Origin: Bacteroidota bacterium
GTDB lineage: Bacteria; Bacteroidota; Bacteroidia; Flavobacteriales_E; Vicingaceae
Direction: 5' to 3'
DNA: 64,000 bases
Assembly (NCBI GenBank): GCA_013112545.1
Contig: JABFGJ010000001.1
Span: 603,689-667,688, forward strand
Shown one piece after another: positions 1 to 14,300 of this stretch (position 1 is the stretch's first letter; every line of letters starts with the position of its first letter). The position numbers were made by a program, and so were the translations under genes. Below the pieces are notes generated by a model. It was not told the origin of the DNA. It ran no database searches and saw nothing but the letters and a program-made list of their open reading frames with translations.

Positions 1-771
1 CGATTTGCAAAAGAAACTAATACACCAGTTTTTCTTATAGGACACATCAACAAAGAAGGCAGTATAGCAGGGCCAAAAGTGTTAGAACATATGGTTGATG
101 TTGTGTTGCAATTTGAAGGAGACCGAAATCATATGTATCGTTTATTACGCTCTTCTAAAAATAGGTTTGGGCCAACGAATGAAATAGGTATCTATGAAAT
201 GCAAGGATCTGGATTGCGTGAAGTTGCGAACCCTTCAGAGATTCTAATTTCTAATCGGGACGAGCAGTTGAGCGGTTCGGCTATCTCGTCTAGCTTAGAA
301 GGTTTAAGACCTATGCTGATAGAAATACAATCTTTGGTAAGCTCTGCAGCTTATGGAACTCCTCAACGCTCTTCAACTGGATTTGACTTAAGAAGGTTGA
401 ATATGCTATTAGCAGTATTAGAAAAACGTTGTGGGTTTAAGCTAGGAGCAAAAGATGTATTCTTAAATATCGCAGGGGGTATTAAAGTTGAAGATCCAGC
501 AATAGATTTAGCTGTTGTTTGTGCTGTTTTATCATCTAATGAAGATTTTCCTATTCCCTCTAAAGTATGTTTTGCAGCAGAAGTAGGGCTTTCAGGAGAA
601 ATTAGACCAGTCAATAAAATAGACCAAAGAATAATAGAAGCTCAAAAACTTGGTTTCGAAAAGATTTTCATATCAAAATACAACCTTAAAGGGATTGATC
701 AAGCTAATTTTAGTATAGAGTTAATTGCAGTTAGCAAAATTGAAGAAGTGTTTAATCAATTGTTTGGCTGA
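1..771 (+). CDS. radA: DNA repair protein RadA, 5'-truncated by window edge
   Basis: RadA is a RecA-like branch-migration ATPase acting in recombinational repair. The reading frame is open from base 1, so the gene begins upstream; the zinc finger and Walker A part are missing here. What is visible is the end of the RecA-like core (VFLIGHINKEGSIAGPK, then VLEHMVDVVLQFEGD), the RadA-specific KNRFG motif about 50 residues into the frame, and the C-terminal Lon-like S16 domain (AKDVFLNIAGGIKVEDPAIDLAVV, then EVGLSGEIRPV). A GTG at position 79 could be mistaken for a start but lies inside the conserved core. The stop overlaps the next ATG (TGATG), so the following deacetylase gene is probably translationally coupled. 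Identification is firm from the KNRFG motif and domain order. Confidence 0.95.
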   Translation, partial: RFAKETNTPVFLIGHINKEGSIAGPKVLEHMVDVVLQFEGDRNHMYRLLRSSKNRFGPTNEIGIYEMQGSGLREVANPSEILISNRDEQLSGSAISSSLEGLRPMLIEIQSLVSSAAYGTPQRSSTGFDLRRLNMLLAVLEKRCGFKLGAKDVFLNIAGGIKVEDPAIDLAVVCAVLSSNEDFPIPSKVCFAAEVGLSGEIRPVNKIDQRIIEAQKLGFEKIFISKYNLKGIDQANFSIELIAVSKIEEVFNQLFG

Positions 772-1382
772 TGTTATTGTCTCACCCCCCAAAGTTTTTA
801 CAACGCATTTATTCATCCCTTCTTTGGTTTATCCCAAATCAAGAATCAGGTATATACCTAACTTTCGACGACGGGCCAACTCCTTTAGTTACTCCAAAAG
901 TTTTAGCATTATTGAAAAAATACAATGCCAAAGCAACTTTTTTTTGTTTAGGTAAGAATATAGAGTCAAATCCCAATTTATTTCAATTAATATTGGACGC
1001 TGGGCACCAAATAGGTAATCACACCTATTCACATTTAAATGGCTGGAAAACAAACAACTCAGTTTACTTAAAAGATATAGAGGCCTGTCAAAAACTTGTA
1101 AAATCAAACTTATTTAGGCCACCTTATGGCAAAATAAACTCTGCTCAGATTAAGAGGCTGCGAACTAGGTATAAAATTATCATGTGGAGTATTTTAACCA
1201 GAGATTACGATCCTAGAATAACTAAAGAAAAGTGTTTAAAATTAAGTTTACACCAATTAAAACCAGGCTCTATATTGGTGTTTCACGACAGTATAAAAGC
1301 AGAGAATAACATGCTTTATGCTTTAGAAGGTGTTTTGAAATACGCTCAAAAGCACGAGCTCAAGTGTGAAATAATCCAATAA
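771..1382 (+). CDS. Polysaccharide deacetylase (NodB/CE4 family)
   Basis: 203-residue metal-dependent deacetylase of N-acetylated surface polysaccharide or peptidoglycan (CE4 family). Seen: the first NodB motif TFDDGPT at about residues 30-36 with the catalytic base Asp and metal Asp; the second motif HTYSH (two His ligands) near residue 83; RPPYG near residue 116; a W-S pair and DYDPR further on; and the last motif LVFHDS near residue 169. The protein is little more than the NodB domain. The N-terminus has a short hydrophobic stretch but no clear cleavable signal peptide, so it may be cytoplasmic or membrane-attached. It starts on the ATG overlapping the radA stop by one base and ends exactly where the convergent PorP-like gene ends. 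The substrate cannot be told from sequence. Confidence 0.9.
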   Translation: MLLSHPPKFLQRIYSSLLWFIPNQESGIYLTFDDGPTPLVTPKVLALLKKYNAKATFFCLGKNIESNPNLFQLILDAGHQIGNHTYSHLNGWKTNNSVYLKDIEACQKLVKSNLFRPPYGKINSAQIKRLRTRYKIIMWSILTRDYDPRITKEKCLKLSLHQLKPGSILVFHDSIKAENNMLYALEGVLKYAQKHELKCEIIQ

Positions 1383-2303
1383 TTACTCTTCCTCTTCTAC
1401 TTTTTCTCGATCGCGTTTATTAAACTTGATCGAAAGCATAATTTCATGAGTTCCGGTACTATAGTTTTTAATTCCAGATTGTAGAATATCATAGGAATAA
1501 CCTAATGAAAAGCTATCTTGAAAAGTATATCCGCCTAATAAAACAATAGCATCATCTTGTCTATAAGAAAGCCCTAGCCAAACAGATTTTTGATAGATTC
1601 CTCTGAGGCTAGCCTCATATTGAACTGGAGTTGGTTTTACATATTTAACAAGAAAAGAAGGTTCAATATTTAAATTATTCCCAAGGTCTATCGTATAACC
1701 TCCCATAGCAAAATAATGATTTACTAGTCTCCCGGTAGGATCTTTTATCGAGCTTTTAAAATCTAGTTGATTTTGAATAAGCTGTGGAGCTGAACCACCA
1801 AAGAAAAATTTTGGCCCATAAAGATAGAAGCTAAAGCCTGCATCTGGATAAAGGTTGGACTCCTGCGCTCTACTAATTACATTATCTGTTTGATCTTTAA
1901 AAAAGATTTCTGTTCCATCAACCGTATAGCTTAATATTCCAGCATTTATTGCAAACGAAAGCTTAATCTCGCTTGATAATTTTACATGATAGGAGTAGGA
2001 TAAATTAAACCCATTTCTTCGAGTTGGCCCAGTAACATCGACAAACATATACCCACCAATTCCCATCTTTTGATTAGCGATTGGGCCGTTTACACTTAAA
2101 ATATATGTTCTAGGAGCGTCTTTAATTCCTTCCCACTGGCTTCTATAATTAGATTGACCAACAAAGTAGTTTTCACTACCTGCAGAAGCTGGATTAATTA
2201 CATATCGGTTTAAGATATACTGACTATATTGAGGTAATTGCTGAGCCATGATTCCACTTACAAGCAGAATAGAACACGCAATATATAAAATAATTTTTTT
2301 CAT
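1383..2303 (-). CDS. PorP/SprF-family type IX secretion outer-membrane protein
   Basis: Outer-membrane protein of the PorP/SprF family, about 306 residues. Such proteins partner with individual T9SS cargo carrying type B sorting domains; SprF is needed for SprB surface display in Flavobacterium. Seen: a signal peptide (MKKIILYIACSILLVSG, then AQ), the characteristic early segment QLPQYSQYILNRYVINPA, then G-x-x-x-R-S-QWEGI, and a series of beta-barrel-like amphipathic strands to the C-terminus. A TTG-initiated extension to 2315 is possible, but the ATG at 2303 directly precedes the signal peptide and lies one base after the TAG stop of the giant adhesin gene. The tight coupling implies that the barrel handles that adhesin. 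Confidence 0.93.
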   Translation of the reverse strand: MKKIILYIACSILLVSGIMAQQLPQYSQYILNRYVINPASAGSENYFVGQSNYRSQWEGIKDAPRTYILSVNGPIANQKMGIGGYMFVDVTGPTRRNGFNLSYSYHVKLSSEIKLSFAINAGILSYTVDGTEIFFKDQTDNVISRAQESNLYPDAGFSFYLYGPKFFFGGSAPQLIQNQLDFKSSIKDPTGRLVNHYFAMGGYTIDLGNNLNIEPSFLVKYVKPTPVQYEASLRGIYQKSVWLGLSYRQDDAIVLLGGYTFQDSFSLGYSYDILQSGIKNYSTGTHEIMLSIKFNKRDREKVEEEE

Positions 2304-2304
2304 A

Positions 2305-5300
2305 CTATTTAACAATTGTTATTGGTCCTGTAAATGGCTCAAAGCGTTTGCTATTTAAATCAATCACGTAATAATAAGTACCAATAGGAAGTGCTTTACC
2401 TTCATATGTACCATCCCAAGCAACTTTATATCCATTAGATTGCTCAAAGACTAATGCTCCCCATCTGTTGTAAATCATAACTTTAGCATTTGGGAATTCT
2501 TCTAAGAAATCAATTTCCCACTTATCGTTTACACCATCGCCATTTGGAGTTATACCTGAAGGAATTTTAATTTCAGGAGTATAATCTACCAAGATAGAGT
2601 CAACAAAGCTACAACCTGTTGTGTCAGTTACGGTTAAAGTATATAGTAAAGTTTTCTTAGGTGCAGCAAAAGGTTCTGCAATTGTACTGTCGTTTAACCC
2701 AAAACCTGGAGTCCATAAATAGCTATATTGACTTTTTGTACCACTTAGTTTAAATGCTGCTATTTCATCTTTAAATATTTTAATAGAAGAGGCAAGACCA
2801 ACTACTGGGTTTGAAACCACCGATACAAGATATTCACTAGTGTCAGTGCAAGAACCATTGCTTGCAATTAAATAAAATTTATAATCACCTATAGATCTAT
2901 ATATAGTGGTGTCCTCACTTTTCGTGAATAATGTTGAGGTGTTATCTATATACCAAGCAAAGTTTGTTACAGTAGAGCCAATAATTGTTCCGTCTAAATA
3001 GATGCTATCACCAGAACAAACAATACCAGATGCAGGTACTTGAGCAACAACTGTATCCGTTGCAGAGATATTTACAGTAGCAATGTTAGAACATCCAGTT
3101 GCGTCTGTAACTGTGACAGTGTTAAGGCCAAAACATAAAGTGTTTGGGGTAGTTCCAATTTGTCCGCCACTCCAATTGAAAGTATATGGAGAGCTACCAC
3201 CAGATGCTGATACATTAGCACTTGCATCACAATCTGAACTACATGATAAATTAGTAGATGATAGAATATTAACCGTTAAAGCAGGAGGATCTGTAAGAGT
3301 AACAGAAGTTGTTGCAGTACAACCATTAGCGTCAGTAGCTGTTAATGCGTATGTTCCAGCACACAGTCCACTTACAGGTATTCCATCCATATTAGGATCA
3401 TTCCAAGAGTATTGATAAAGAATATTTCCACCGGTTGTTGAGATAAATATTTCTCCATCACAAGCTCCGTTACAAGAGATGTTTTTCACAATTGATGAGC
3501 CAAGTAAAATGGAATCTGGTTCTTCAACAGTTGCATCTATGTATGTTTTACAACCACTTGTAATATCTGTTATTTCAAGATAGTAATCACCAGCACAAGC
3601 AGCATTAATTAAATCTGAATTTATAGGAGACACCGCTAGTCCACGATCATTAAACCACTGGAATGTAACTCCAGTTATAATTGGCCCAATATTGCTAATC
3701 AATGAGCCGTCACAACTGCTATTACAAGTTACATCAGTTATACTAGGAATAGTGCTATATTGATTGCCATTATTTGGTAGAGTAAGTGTCTTTTCTAACT
3801 GACAGCCATTTGCATCACTTACTGTTAAATAATAGATTCCTGCACACAGTCCATTTTGTACGTTTGAATTAGACAATGCCGATGGACCCCAAGTGTATGA
3901 GTATGGTTTAGTGCCACCTTTTACGTCAAGTCTAATTGAACCATCACAAGGGATAGAATTACATGTTTGTGCGATAATGTTTGATTGCAAACTCATAGCG
4001 GCAGGGCTATTAATTTCTATATTAACGACCCTAGAACATCCTTTTACATCTGATACTTGGAGGGTATAATTCCCAGGGCATAAATTATTTTGTGTATTGC
4101 TAGTAGCTCCATTATGTAGCCATAAATAGGTGTAAGGCGCTATTCCACCAATAGGAGTTACAGTAGCTCTTCCATCGCAACTTGAAGCACAAGAAGCAGG
4201 AGTAATACTTACGGATTCCCCTGTTGGGCCACCAGTTGTATTAATAGTAATGTTTACAGTTTTGCTACATCCAATTGCATCTGTTACAACTGCCGTATAA
4301 ACTCCACCACATAAAGCAGTAGCACTGTCTAAAGTTGAGCCATTACTCCACAAGTATGTGTATGGAGCTGTACCACCTGTAACATTAAGTTTAGCTTCTC
4401 CATTACATAAACCACAGTTAGCTTCTTTATATGCGATATTAACTAATATCTCATCCGGACCAGTTACAGTAGCAGTATCAAATGCAACACAGCCTAGGTT
4501 ATCAGATACGCTTATGGTATAAGAGCCAGCTTTTAAATTTTGAATATCTCCAGTTGTATGGCCAAATGGCAACCAGTTATATGTAAAAGGGTTATTTGCG
4601 CCAGTTACTGTAGTATAAATTGCACCGTCTTGATCACCTAAACAAGTTACATTGTTGATAGAGTCAACAGTTATTGTTGGGCCATTCGTATTGCCAAGTG
4701 TTGTAAGGAACGTTTCTTCACAACCGTTGTCATCTGTTACTCTTAGATAATAAATGCCTGCTGCAACATTGCTAATGTTTGGATTGATTTGACCAACCAA
4801 TAAAACACTTGCAGCATCAAACCATTGGTAATCGTAATCGAATATTACAGTACCGCCTGTTATTACTGCATTAATAAACCCATCAGCTTGTCCGCAAGTT
4901 GCGTCAATGGTGCTAAAGGTTGCTTTTATTTGCGCAGGACCAGTTAAAGTGTAAGTTAAAGTAGTATCACAACCATTTGCATCAGAAATAACAACGGTGT
5001 ATTTTCCAGCTAGTAATTGCGAAGCATTAGCTGTGCCCTGACCAGCAATAGGTCCAGGACTCCAAACATAACTATAAGTACCAGAACCTCCACTAACATT
5101 TAAGTTAATGCTACCGTTAAAAGCACCAAAACAACTAGGGTTAGTCAAATTAGCAGAAACTAAGAATTGATTTGCTTGACCAATGCTGATGGTCTCAATA
5201 GCTTTACATCCGCTATTATTGGTTACAATTACATAATAATCACCTGCACAAAGATTGTTTGCAGTTGATGTTGTAATACCCAGAGATGTTGAAGTTGTTG

Positions 5301-8300
5301 CATTAAACCACTCAATAGTACAGCTAGGGTCTAAGCATACAAAAGAGGCCGTAGCTTGTCCATCGCAAGCTCCAAAGCAACTAGCATCATTTTTAGTAAT
5401 TGTAACTGCTTCTGAACCAATATCGCTTACAGCTACACTAAAACGGTCGAAGCAACCAGTTCCATCAGCAATATCAACATAATAAAGTCCAGAAGAAATA
5501 GAGTTTATGGAATTTGTATTTCCAATAGAAGTTAAACTACTATTAAACCACTCGAATGTATAATTACTGGAAGAGCCACCACTAGCAATAACTGTTACCG
5601 CTCCATTAGGAATATTACACGCAGGTTGAGTGATGTTGAAATTAGCTACAATTGGAGGTGGGCCGTTGATTGTGTAATTTTTTACAAGCTCACACCCACT
5701 TGCGTCCGAAATAGTAACTGCATAATTTCCAACACAAAGAGATTTGGCCGTATCGCTAGTCACGCCAGTTATGGTTCCTGAAGGCCAGCTAAAGGTATAA
5801 GGTGCAAGTCCACCACTTGGGGTAACATAGGCTTCTCCATCGCAAACAGTTAGATTAGTACAACTTTGATCAAAAGTGCTTACTACTGCAGTTAATGGGC
5901 TATTTGAATTAATTGTTAATGAAATAGTAGTATCACAGTTTCCACCATCAGATATTGTAACTGTGTATGTTCCTCCACATAAATTAGTACGAATTCTTGT
6001 TGTTTCTCCTGTATTCCAAGAATAAGTATATATCCCTGTTCCACCGCTTGGGTTAAGAGTTATAGAGCCATCACAGTTTCCTGAACAAGTTTCATCTGTA
6101 ACAAATTCATTGGGTAAAATTGGGCTTCCACCTTGAATACTGAAAGTTTGTGAGGTAGTACAACCATTGTCATCCGTAACTGTTACAGAGTAATTGCCCG
6201 CAGCGAGATTATTGATGTTTGGACCTGTTGCCCCAGTGGACCAATTATAAGTGTAATTAGCGGACACTGTTCCGCCTGTTGCAGAAGCACTAGCGGTACC
6301 ATCATTTCCTGGAGAGCAAGTTTCATTGGTTTTATTTACAGATAAAATAATTCTAGTTGGTTCATTAACTCGAATTGATTTAACAACAAAACAGGCTGAA
6401 ACAGGATCTGTAACTGTTACGGTGTAAATTCCTGCAGATAATCCAGAAATAGTGTCCGTATTTCCTCCATTAGACCAGTTATAAGTTACTCCAGTTTTAG
6501 AAACTGTAGCATAAGCTTTTCCATTAGATAAGCCAAAACAAGTAATGTTAATTGAATCTAAATCTAAGTTAAATGGGGCATTTTGGTTAATGATGTAGTT
6601 TTCAACTCCCATACATCCTTTACTATCTGTAATTGTTACTGTAAAAGCACCTGCGTTTAAGTTATTATTAGAATTATTAGTCGTGTTGCCTGCTCCCCAA
6701 TTATACACAAAAGGAGATTTTCCTCCTACAACAGTATTTATAGTAGCAGACCCATCATTACCAGGAATACAAGAAGCTGGCTTAGTAATTATGTTTGCAC
6801 TTATACCTGCTGGTTCATTTACAATGATAGAAGCTGTTTCTGTACAACCCGATATTGGGTCAGTAACAGTAACAGTATATGTGCCTGCACCTATATTTTT
6901 TATAGTATCAGTTATGCCACCATTAGACCAACTATAGGTAACGCCACTTATGGAAACTGTTGCATAGGCTTTACCATCAGTGAATCCATTACAAGTAGGA
7001 TCAACTGCATTTAAAGTAACATTGTATGGAGCATTACTATTAATGGTATAAGTTTCTATTACACTACAGTTGTTTTTATCTGAAATTGTTACTGTGTATG
7101 TTCCAGCACTTAAATTGTTGCTAAAATTATTAGACGTATTTCCTGCGCCCCAATTATATGTATAAGGAAGGGTGCCTCCACTAATTGTTAATGTGCTTAC
7201 TGACCCATCATTTCCTGGAGTGCAAGTCTCAGGGTTAGTTGCAAGTGTAACAACAATTGGGTTGGGTTCGTTTACAACTATTGATTTAGTTTCTACACAG
7301 CCACTAAATGGGTCGCTAACAGTTACTGTGTATGTTCCTGCAACGAGGTTGCGAATTGTATCTGTGTTACCACCATTAGACCATGTATAGGTTAACCCTA
7401 CAAATGAGGCAGTTGCGTATGCCTTACCGTCAGATAGACCGTTGCAAGTAACATCTATAGAGTCTAAATCAAGTGTAAATGGTGCATCACTATTTATAAT
7501 GAAAGGCTCATTAACAGAACATTGTGAAGCATCAGTAATGGTTAGCATATATGCACCAGCACTTAGATTATTTCTAAAATTATTAGAAGTATTTCCTGCT
7601 CCCCAATTAAAAGTATAGGGTGCATTTCCTCCAATTGTATTTATAGCTGTTACTGACCCATCACCTCCAGGAACACATGACTCTGGATTAGTAGTTATAA
7701 TAGTTTGTATTTGCAAAGGCTCATTTACTACAATTGATTTGCTTCCAATACAGCCTGAGACTGGGTCGCTAACAGTAACAGTATAAGTTCCTGCTGTAAG
7801 GTTAAATATTGTATCAGAAACACCACCATTAGACCAGTTATAAGTAACCCCACCAATTGAAGCGGTTACATATGCTTTTCCGTCATTTAAACCAAAGCAA
7901 CTTACATCAATTGAATCTAGGTCTATATCAAATGGGGCTTTGTTGTCAATTACATAATTTTTAACAATGCTGCAACCAGATGCGTCTGTAACAGTTAAAT
8001 TATAATTACCTGCAATTAAGTTGTTATTTGAATTGGTTGATGTGTTTCCAGCCCCCCAGTTATAGGTGTATGGGACTATACCTCCATTGATAGTGGAAAC
8101 AGTAGCAGATCCATCTGCACCTGGACTACATGACTCGGCGACTAAAGTTAATCCAACTGTTATTTGAATGGGTTGGTTAACTATAATGGAAGCGGTTTCT
8201 GAACAGCCATTAACAGGGTCAGTAACAGTAACACGATAAGTGCCCGCTATCAAATTTGAAATAGTATCAGTTATACCTCCATTCGACCACCTAAAAGTTA

Positions 8301-11300
8301 ATCCTGGATCAGATGCAGTAACGTAGGCTTTACCATCAGCTAAACCAAAGCAAGACACGTTTACTGAATCTAAATCTATTGTAAATGCGGCATTACTGTT
8401 AATTGTGTAGTTATTAACGACAGAACAATTATCATCATCAGTTAAAGTATAGGTATAATTACCAGCACTTAAATTAAGATTAAAATTATTAGTTGTATTT
8501 CCAGCACCCCAATCATATGTATATGGGGTCTTGCCTCCAGAAACGCTTATTATTGATGCAGAACCATCATTACCAGGGGAGCAACTTTCTGGAGTTAAGG
8601 CAATCTGAGGTATAATTTGTGCAGGTTGATTAACTTTTATAGATCCTGTTGAAACACAACCACTACCTGGATCAGTAACGGTAACACGGTAAGTTCCAGC
8701 AGTAAGATTTCTTATAGTATCCGTATTTCCTCCATTTGACCAATTAAATGTAAGCCCTGAAGTAGAAACTGTAACATATGCTTTTCCGTCATTTAAACCA
8801 AAGCAACTTACATCAATTGAATCTAGATTTGCGCTAAAAGGAGCTGTGTTGTCTATTGTATAATTTTCGACAGTTATACATGATTTCGAATCTGTAATTG
8901 TAACATTGTAATTGCCTGCAACTAAATTGTTGTTTGTATTGATTGTTGTGTTTCCAGCTCCCCAGTTATACGTATATGGGCCTGTTCCTCCTATAGGATT
9001 AGAAGTAACAGATCCATCATTACCAGGACTACAAGATTCATTAACAATTACAAATCCACCATTTATTTGCGCAGGCTCATTAACTATGATAGAACCTGTT
9101 GAGATACAACCACTCACAGGGTCAGTTACAGTTAATCTATATGTTCCGGCAATTAAATTCTTAATAGTATCTGTAGTTCCACCAGTTGACCACAAATAAG
9201 TTACACCAGGCAACGAGACTGTTGCATATGCTTTACCATTGCTTAATCCGAAACAAGTAACGTCAACTGAATCAATGTCAACAGTAAAAGGAGCAGTATT
9301 ATTAATGGTAAATGTACTTACAACAGAACAGTTGTTGTTGTCAGAAATAGTAACCCTATAATTTCCTGCAGTTAAATTATTAAGCGTATTGTTACTTGTA
9401 TTGCCGCTTCCCCAATTATAAGTGTAGGCTCCAGTTCCACCTGTAGGGTTAGCAGTTACACTTCCATCATTTCCTGGCGAACAGCTTTCGGGTGTTGTAG
9501 CTAAAACTGGATTTATAACACTGGGTTCGGTTATTGTTTTACATTCAGACTGAACACAACCTGTAGCTAGATCAGTAACTGTAACACAATATAACCCAGG
9601 TGAAAGACCAGTGTGAACTTTATTTGGAGCTAGCCCATTATTCCAACTGTAAACAGGGTTTGTTGCATTATTCGTCGCTGTTAATCCACCATTGTTTAAT
9701 CCATTACATGTTGAATTTGAAGTGGTTAAATTCAAGTTGAAAATAGTGGCTGAGTTAACTGTTATCGTTATTGTTGAAGAACAATTATTATCATCAAAAA
9801 CGGTTACATTGTAGTTGCCTGCAGTTAATCCAGTTTGATTCTTTTGTGCTGGTAATCCGCTATCCCAAGCATAAGTATAATTGTTAGGGACGGCAACGGT
9901 TCCTCCACTAGGGTTTAAGGTAATAGATCCATCGTTTCCAGGACTGCATGTTTCAACTTGTGTTGTAAATGCTATAACAATAGGGCTTGGGTCTGATAAA
10001 TTAAAACGAGCTGTTTCAATACAACCACTTCCTGCATCAGTTATAGTAACATTGTATGTATTTGCTGTTAAGTTGGTCAGGTCTTCCGAAGTACTTCCAT
10101 TATCCCAAAGGTAAGTAACCGTACCGCTAGCACCTGTTACTGTTAAATCAATAGCTCCGTCAGAAAGTCCGTTGCATGAAATAGGAGTGACAATGGATGT
10201 TAAATTAAAAGGAGCATCTTGATTGATAAAGTAAGGTATAGCTTGAGAGCAACCAGCACTGTCCGTAATCGTTACAGTATAATTTCCAGTTGCTAAACCG
10301 CTGTTTGAATTATTAGATGTGTTTCCGCTTCCCCAATTAAATGTATGAGGCCCTTTTCCACCTGAAGTACTTGTGGCGGTAACTGTACCATCATTTCCTG
10401 GTGAACAACTTTCACCAGTTATGCTAAAAGTTGCCGTGATTTCGGATCCTTCGCCGATAATAAATGTCTCGGTAACTGTACATCCTTGTCGATCGGTAAC
10501 TACAAGATTATAAGTACCTGCAGCTACATTTGAGGGATTGGCTCCTGAAATAGTTGATGGGGACCAATCATAGCTTAAAGGATTAGCACCACCCGTGGCA
10601 GAAGTAAAGATGTTTCCATCGCTTCCACCAAAACAAGTTGCATCTTTAAAACTTGAGGAAATAGTAGGGGGAACACTTTTAGGAATATTTATAGACTTCG
10701 TTGTTGAACAACCATTAATATCACTAACTGTAATTGTATAATTGCCTGATGAAAGTAAATAAATATCACCTTGAAAAACAGTCCCAAATGCAGCAGCAAC
10801 TGTATATGGCCCTGTACCACCTTTTGGAGTTAAAAAGGCAGCTCCATCATTTCCAGGTGAACAAGACTCCCATCCTTCAACAACATCTACAGTAATTGGG
10901 TTTGGAGACAAGACAGTATATGTTTCTACTTTAGTACATGGAGGACTTGCATTGTCTGAAATGGTAACGGTATAGTTTCCTCTGCACAAACCTGTTTGAG
11001 TCGCTTGAGCAGGCAATCCAAGTCCCCAATTATAAACATAACCAGTCGTAATTGTTCCTCCAGTTGGATTTAACGTAATGGTACCATCGCAACTACTAAA
11101 ACAAGATGTGCTATCTAGTGTAGGGTTTCCTTCAATGTCTGAACCAGCTCCAATTGCAAAAGCTTGAATTCTTGTACATCCTCTTGCGTCAGTAACTGTA
11201 ACCGAATAAACACCCTTTGTTAGGTTAGCAACAGAATCATTAAAGATAACTCCTGTTCCTATTTGCCAATTATAAGTATATGGTTCAAGCCCCTTGGTTG

Positions 11301-14300
11301 CTAATACTACAGCATAGCCATCATTTCCAGGGTTACAGGACTCATCTTCAGTGTCCATGTGAACTTCAATAGGGGATTCTTCAAGGACATTATAAGTTTT
11401 AACTTCACTACAGTTATTTCCATCAGTAATAGTCACTTTATAAATTCCTTGTATAAGGTTGTTTCTATCTTCGGTATTTGCATTATTATTCCAATGAAAA
11501 GTAAGGGGTTGCACTCCACCAATAATAGTTAAGTCAATTATTCCATCAGATCCACCATTACAACTAGGCCGGGTTATAGTGTCTCGTACTGTGAATGGAG
11601 CAACCTTGTTGATTTCATATGTTTCAACAACTGAACAATTATTCGAATCGCTTACAGTAACATTATAAATCCCTGAATTAAGGCCTGTATTTATTGAGTT
11701 CGTGGTATTACCATTTCCCCAATTAAAGGTATAGGGACTCGTTCCTCCAATTATAAATGCACTAGCTGATCCATCATTGCCAGGAATACAATTTTCTCCT
11801 GTTGTTATGATAGTATCTACTTCTAAAACACCTGGCTCTGGGACAACTATAGTAGATATTTCTGCGCATCCAGCATTATCTGTAACAGTTATAGTGTAAG
11901 TGCCACCTACAAGATTCTTTGGGTTTGAACCTACCATCCAGCCTTTAGACCAATTATAGGTTACTGGATTCACTCCTCCAGTTGTAGAAATAAAAATTTC
12001 ACCATCATTTCTACCATTACAAGTTACACCTATTACAGAGTCAGTAATTGCAAGCGCAGAATAATTTTGAATTGTAAAAGGGACTGAAATGCTACAACCA
12101 TTAGCGTCTTCAATAAGAACTGAGTAGGTGTTGGCTTGAAGCCCAATTATAAAATTTAAGCTATTAGCTAGCTTTGTTGGCCAAGTGTATGTGTATGGTG
12201 ATTGACCTCCACTTGTAGTTGCAGTTGCTGATCCTATTCCCGATAAGCAAGTGTCTTTTCTAGTTGATATTGTTGCTGTTAAAGCATTTGGTTCGCTAAT
12301 CGTATAGTTTAGTATTGTGTCGCAACCATTGGCATCAGCAATAGTAACACTATAATTACCCATGCATAGATTTGGATTTATTGGGGTATTTCCAATTGCA
12401 TTACTCCAAGTGTAAGTCAATGGTAATGAGCCTCCTGTGATGTTTTGAATTTCAATGTAGCCGTCGCATAAACCATTGCATGAAACCTGCTCGATTGAAT
12501 CAGTAAAGGTATAATTTACAGAACCATCTAAAATGGTGTATGTAGATACAGAATCACAACCTAAAGCATCACTAATAGTTAAAGTATAATTCCCCGGACA
12601 TAAATTTGAAGCAATTGGTCCTGTAACACCATTTGACCAATTGTAAGTAACCACTGGACTACCGCCAGTTAAATTCTTAATTTCTATATAACCATCACAT
12701 GAACCTCCGCATGAAGTACTCACTAGAGAATCTCTATAGGAATAGGCTGGACTTCCAGCATTTATTGTAAAACTTGTTACGGTATCACATCCATTTTCAT
12801 CGAATACTGTAAGTGAGTATGTACCAGATGTCAGGTTGTTTATTGTACTTGTTGTTCCGTTTGTTTGAGCAGGGCTTGTTGTTGACCACTCAAACGTGTA
12901 AGTACTTCCAGTACCTCCAATTGGGGTAGAAGTGGCAGAACCATTTCCAGTATTATTACAAGTTTCATCTGTTTTAGAAAAAACAGGGTCAACTTTTGTT
13001 AACGGTTGTCCTACTGTTACAGTCCTTGTTTCAAAACATTGATTTGCATCCTCGATTGTCACTGTATATGAACCAGCAAGTAGATTTTGATTATTAATTC
13101 CAACAAATCCATTTGACCAAGTGTAAGTAATTGGGGCTACTCCACCAATTGCAGCTACAATTGCAGAACCAGAGTTTTCTCCAAAACATTGAGCGTCAAA
13201 TGCCGTTGCACCTATTACTATAAGCGGAGTAGTAGGAGTCAACAAAACATTATCTGTAGCAACACAGCCATTTGCATCTGTAACAGTTACAGTATGTAAG
13301 CCAGGTGCTAATCCATTAACTGTTTTAGTAGTTTGTGCAGTGCCACTCCACGCGTAAGTATATGGACTAGTCCCACCAGATTCGTTAGCAGTTAATTTAC
13401 CATCATTCGTTCCACTACATGGTCGTTTATCTAGATTGAGATTTACAGCTAGCAATGCAGGTTCAGTAATGGTTGTAGAAAACACTACGCTACAGTTATT
13501 TTGGTCAGATATAGTTACACTATAACTTCCAGCAGTTAAGTTATCATTTAGCCCACTATTTGCAGCAGCAGGATTCCAGTTATAGGTATAAGCTCCAGTT
13601 CCTCCTACGCCTACTACTTCTATTAAGCCATTACTTTGGCCATTACACGAAACATTTTCTTTGCGAACTAAGTTAAAATTTAGAGCATTGGCAGAGCCAA
13701 TAGTAACACTTGCGCTATCTGTACAACCATTCGCATCTGTAACGGTTACGGTATAATTTCCAGCCGAAAGCCCGGTGAGAGTTGTTCCAGTCAAAGTAGA
13801 TGGTGTCCAGTCAAAAGTGTAATTTGTTGTTCCTCCAGCAGCAGATATATTCGCTGTTCCATCTGCAGTACCAAAACAAGTAACATCTGTGAAACTATCT
13901 ACTGTTAATACTAGTGTTTGGGGTTCAGGAATATTAAAAGACTCTATTAAGGTACACCCATTATCATCTGTAATTGTTACATCATAATTTCCACCTGCTA
14001 ACCCAGTACGAGAATTAGTAAACACACCATCAGGCCAAGTGTATGTTAAAGGATTTGTTCCACCAGTGATATTTAAGGTTGCACTCCCTGTTAAATTCCC
14101 ATTACAATCAACACCAGTAATTGTGGTGCCATTTGAAGTTAAACCAATAGCAGGCTCTGAAATATTGTATGTTTTAATGTCTTCGCATCCCGTATTATCC
14201 GATACTGTTAATGTGTATGTTCCCGAAGTTAAATTTTGATTAATATTTGTAATTCCAGCTCCGTTTGACCAAGTATAAGTGTAGGGTAAATTTCCACCAG

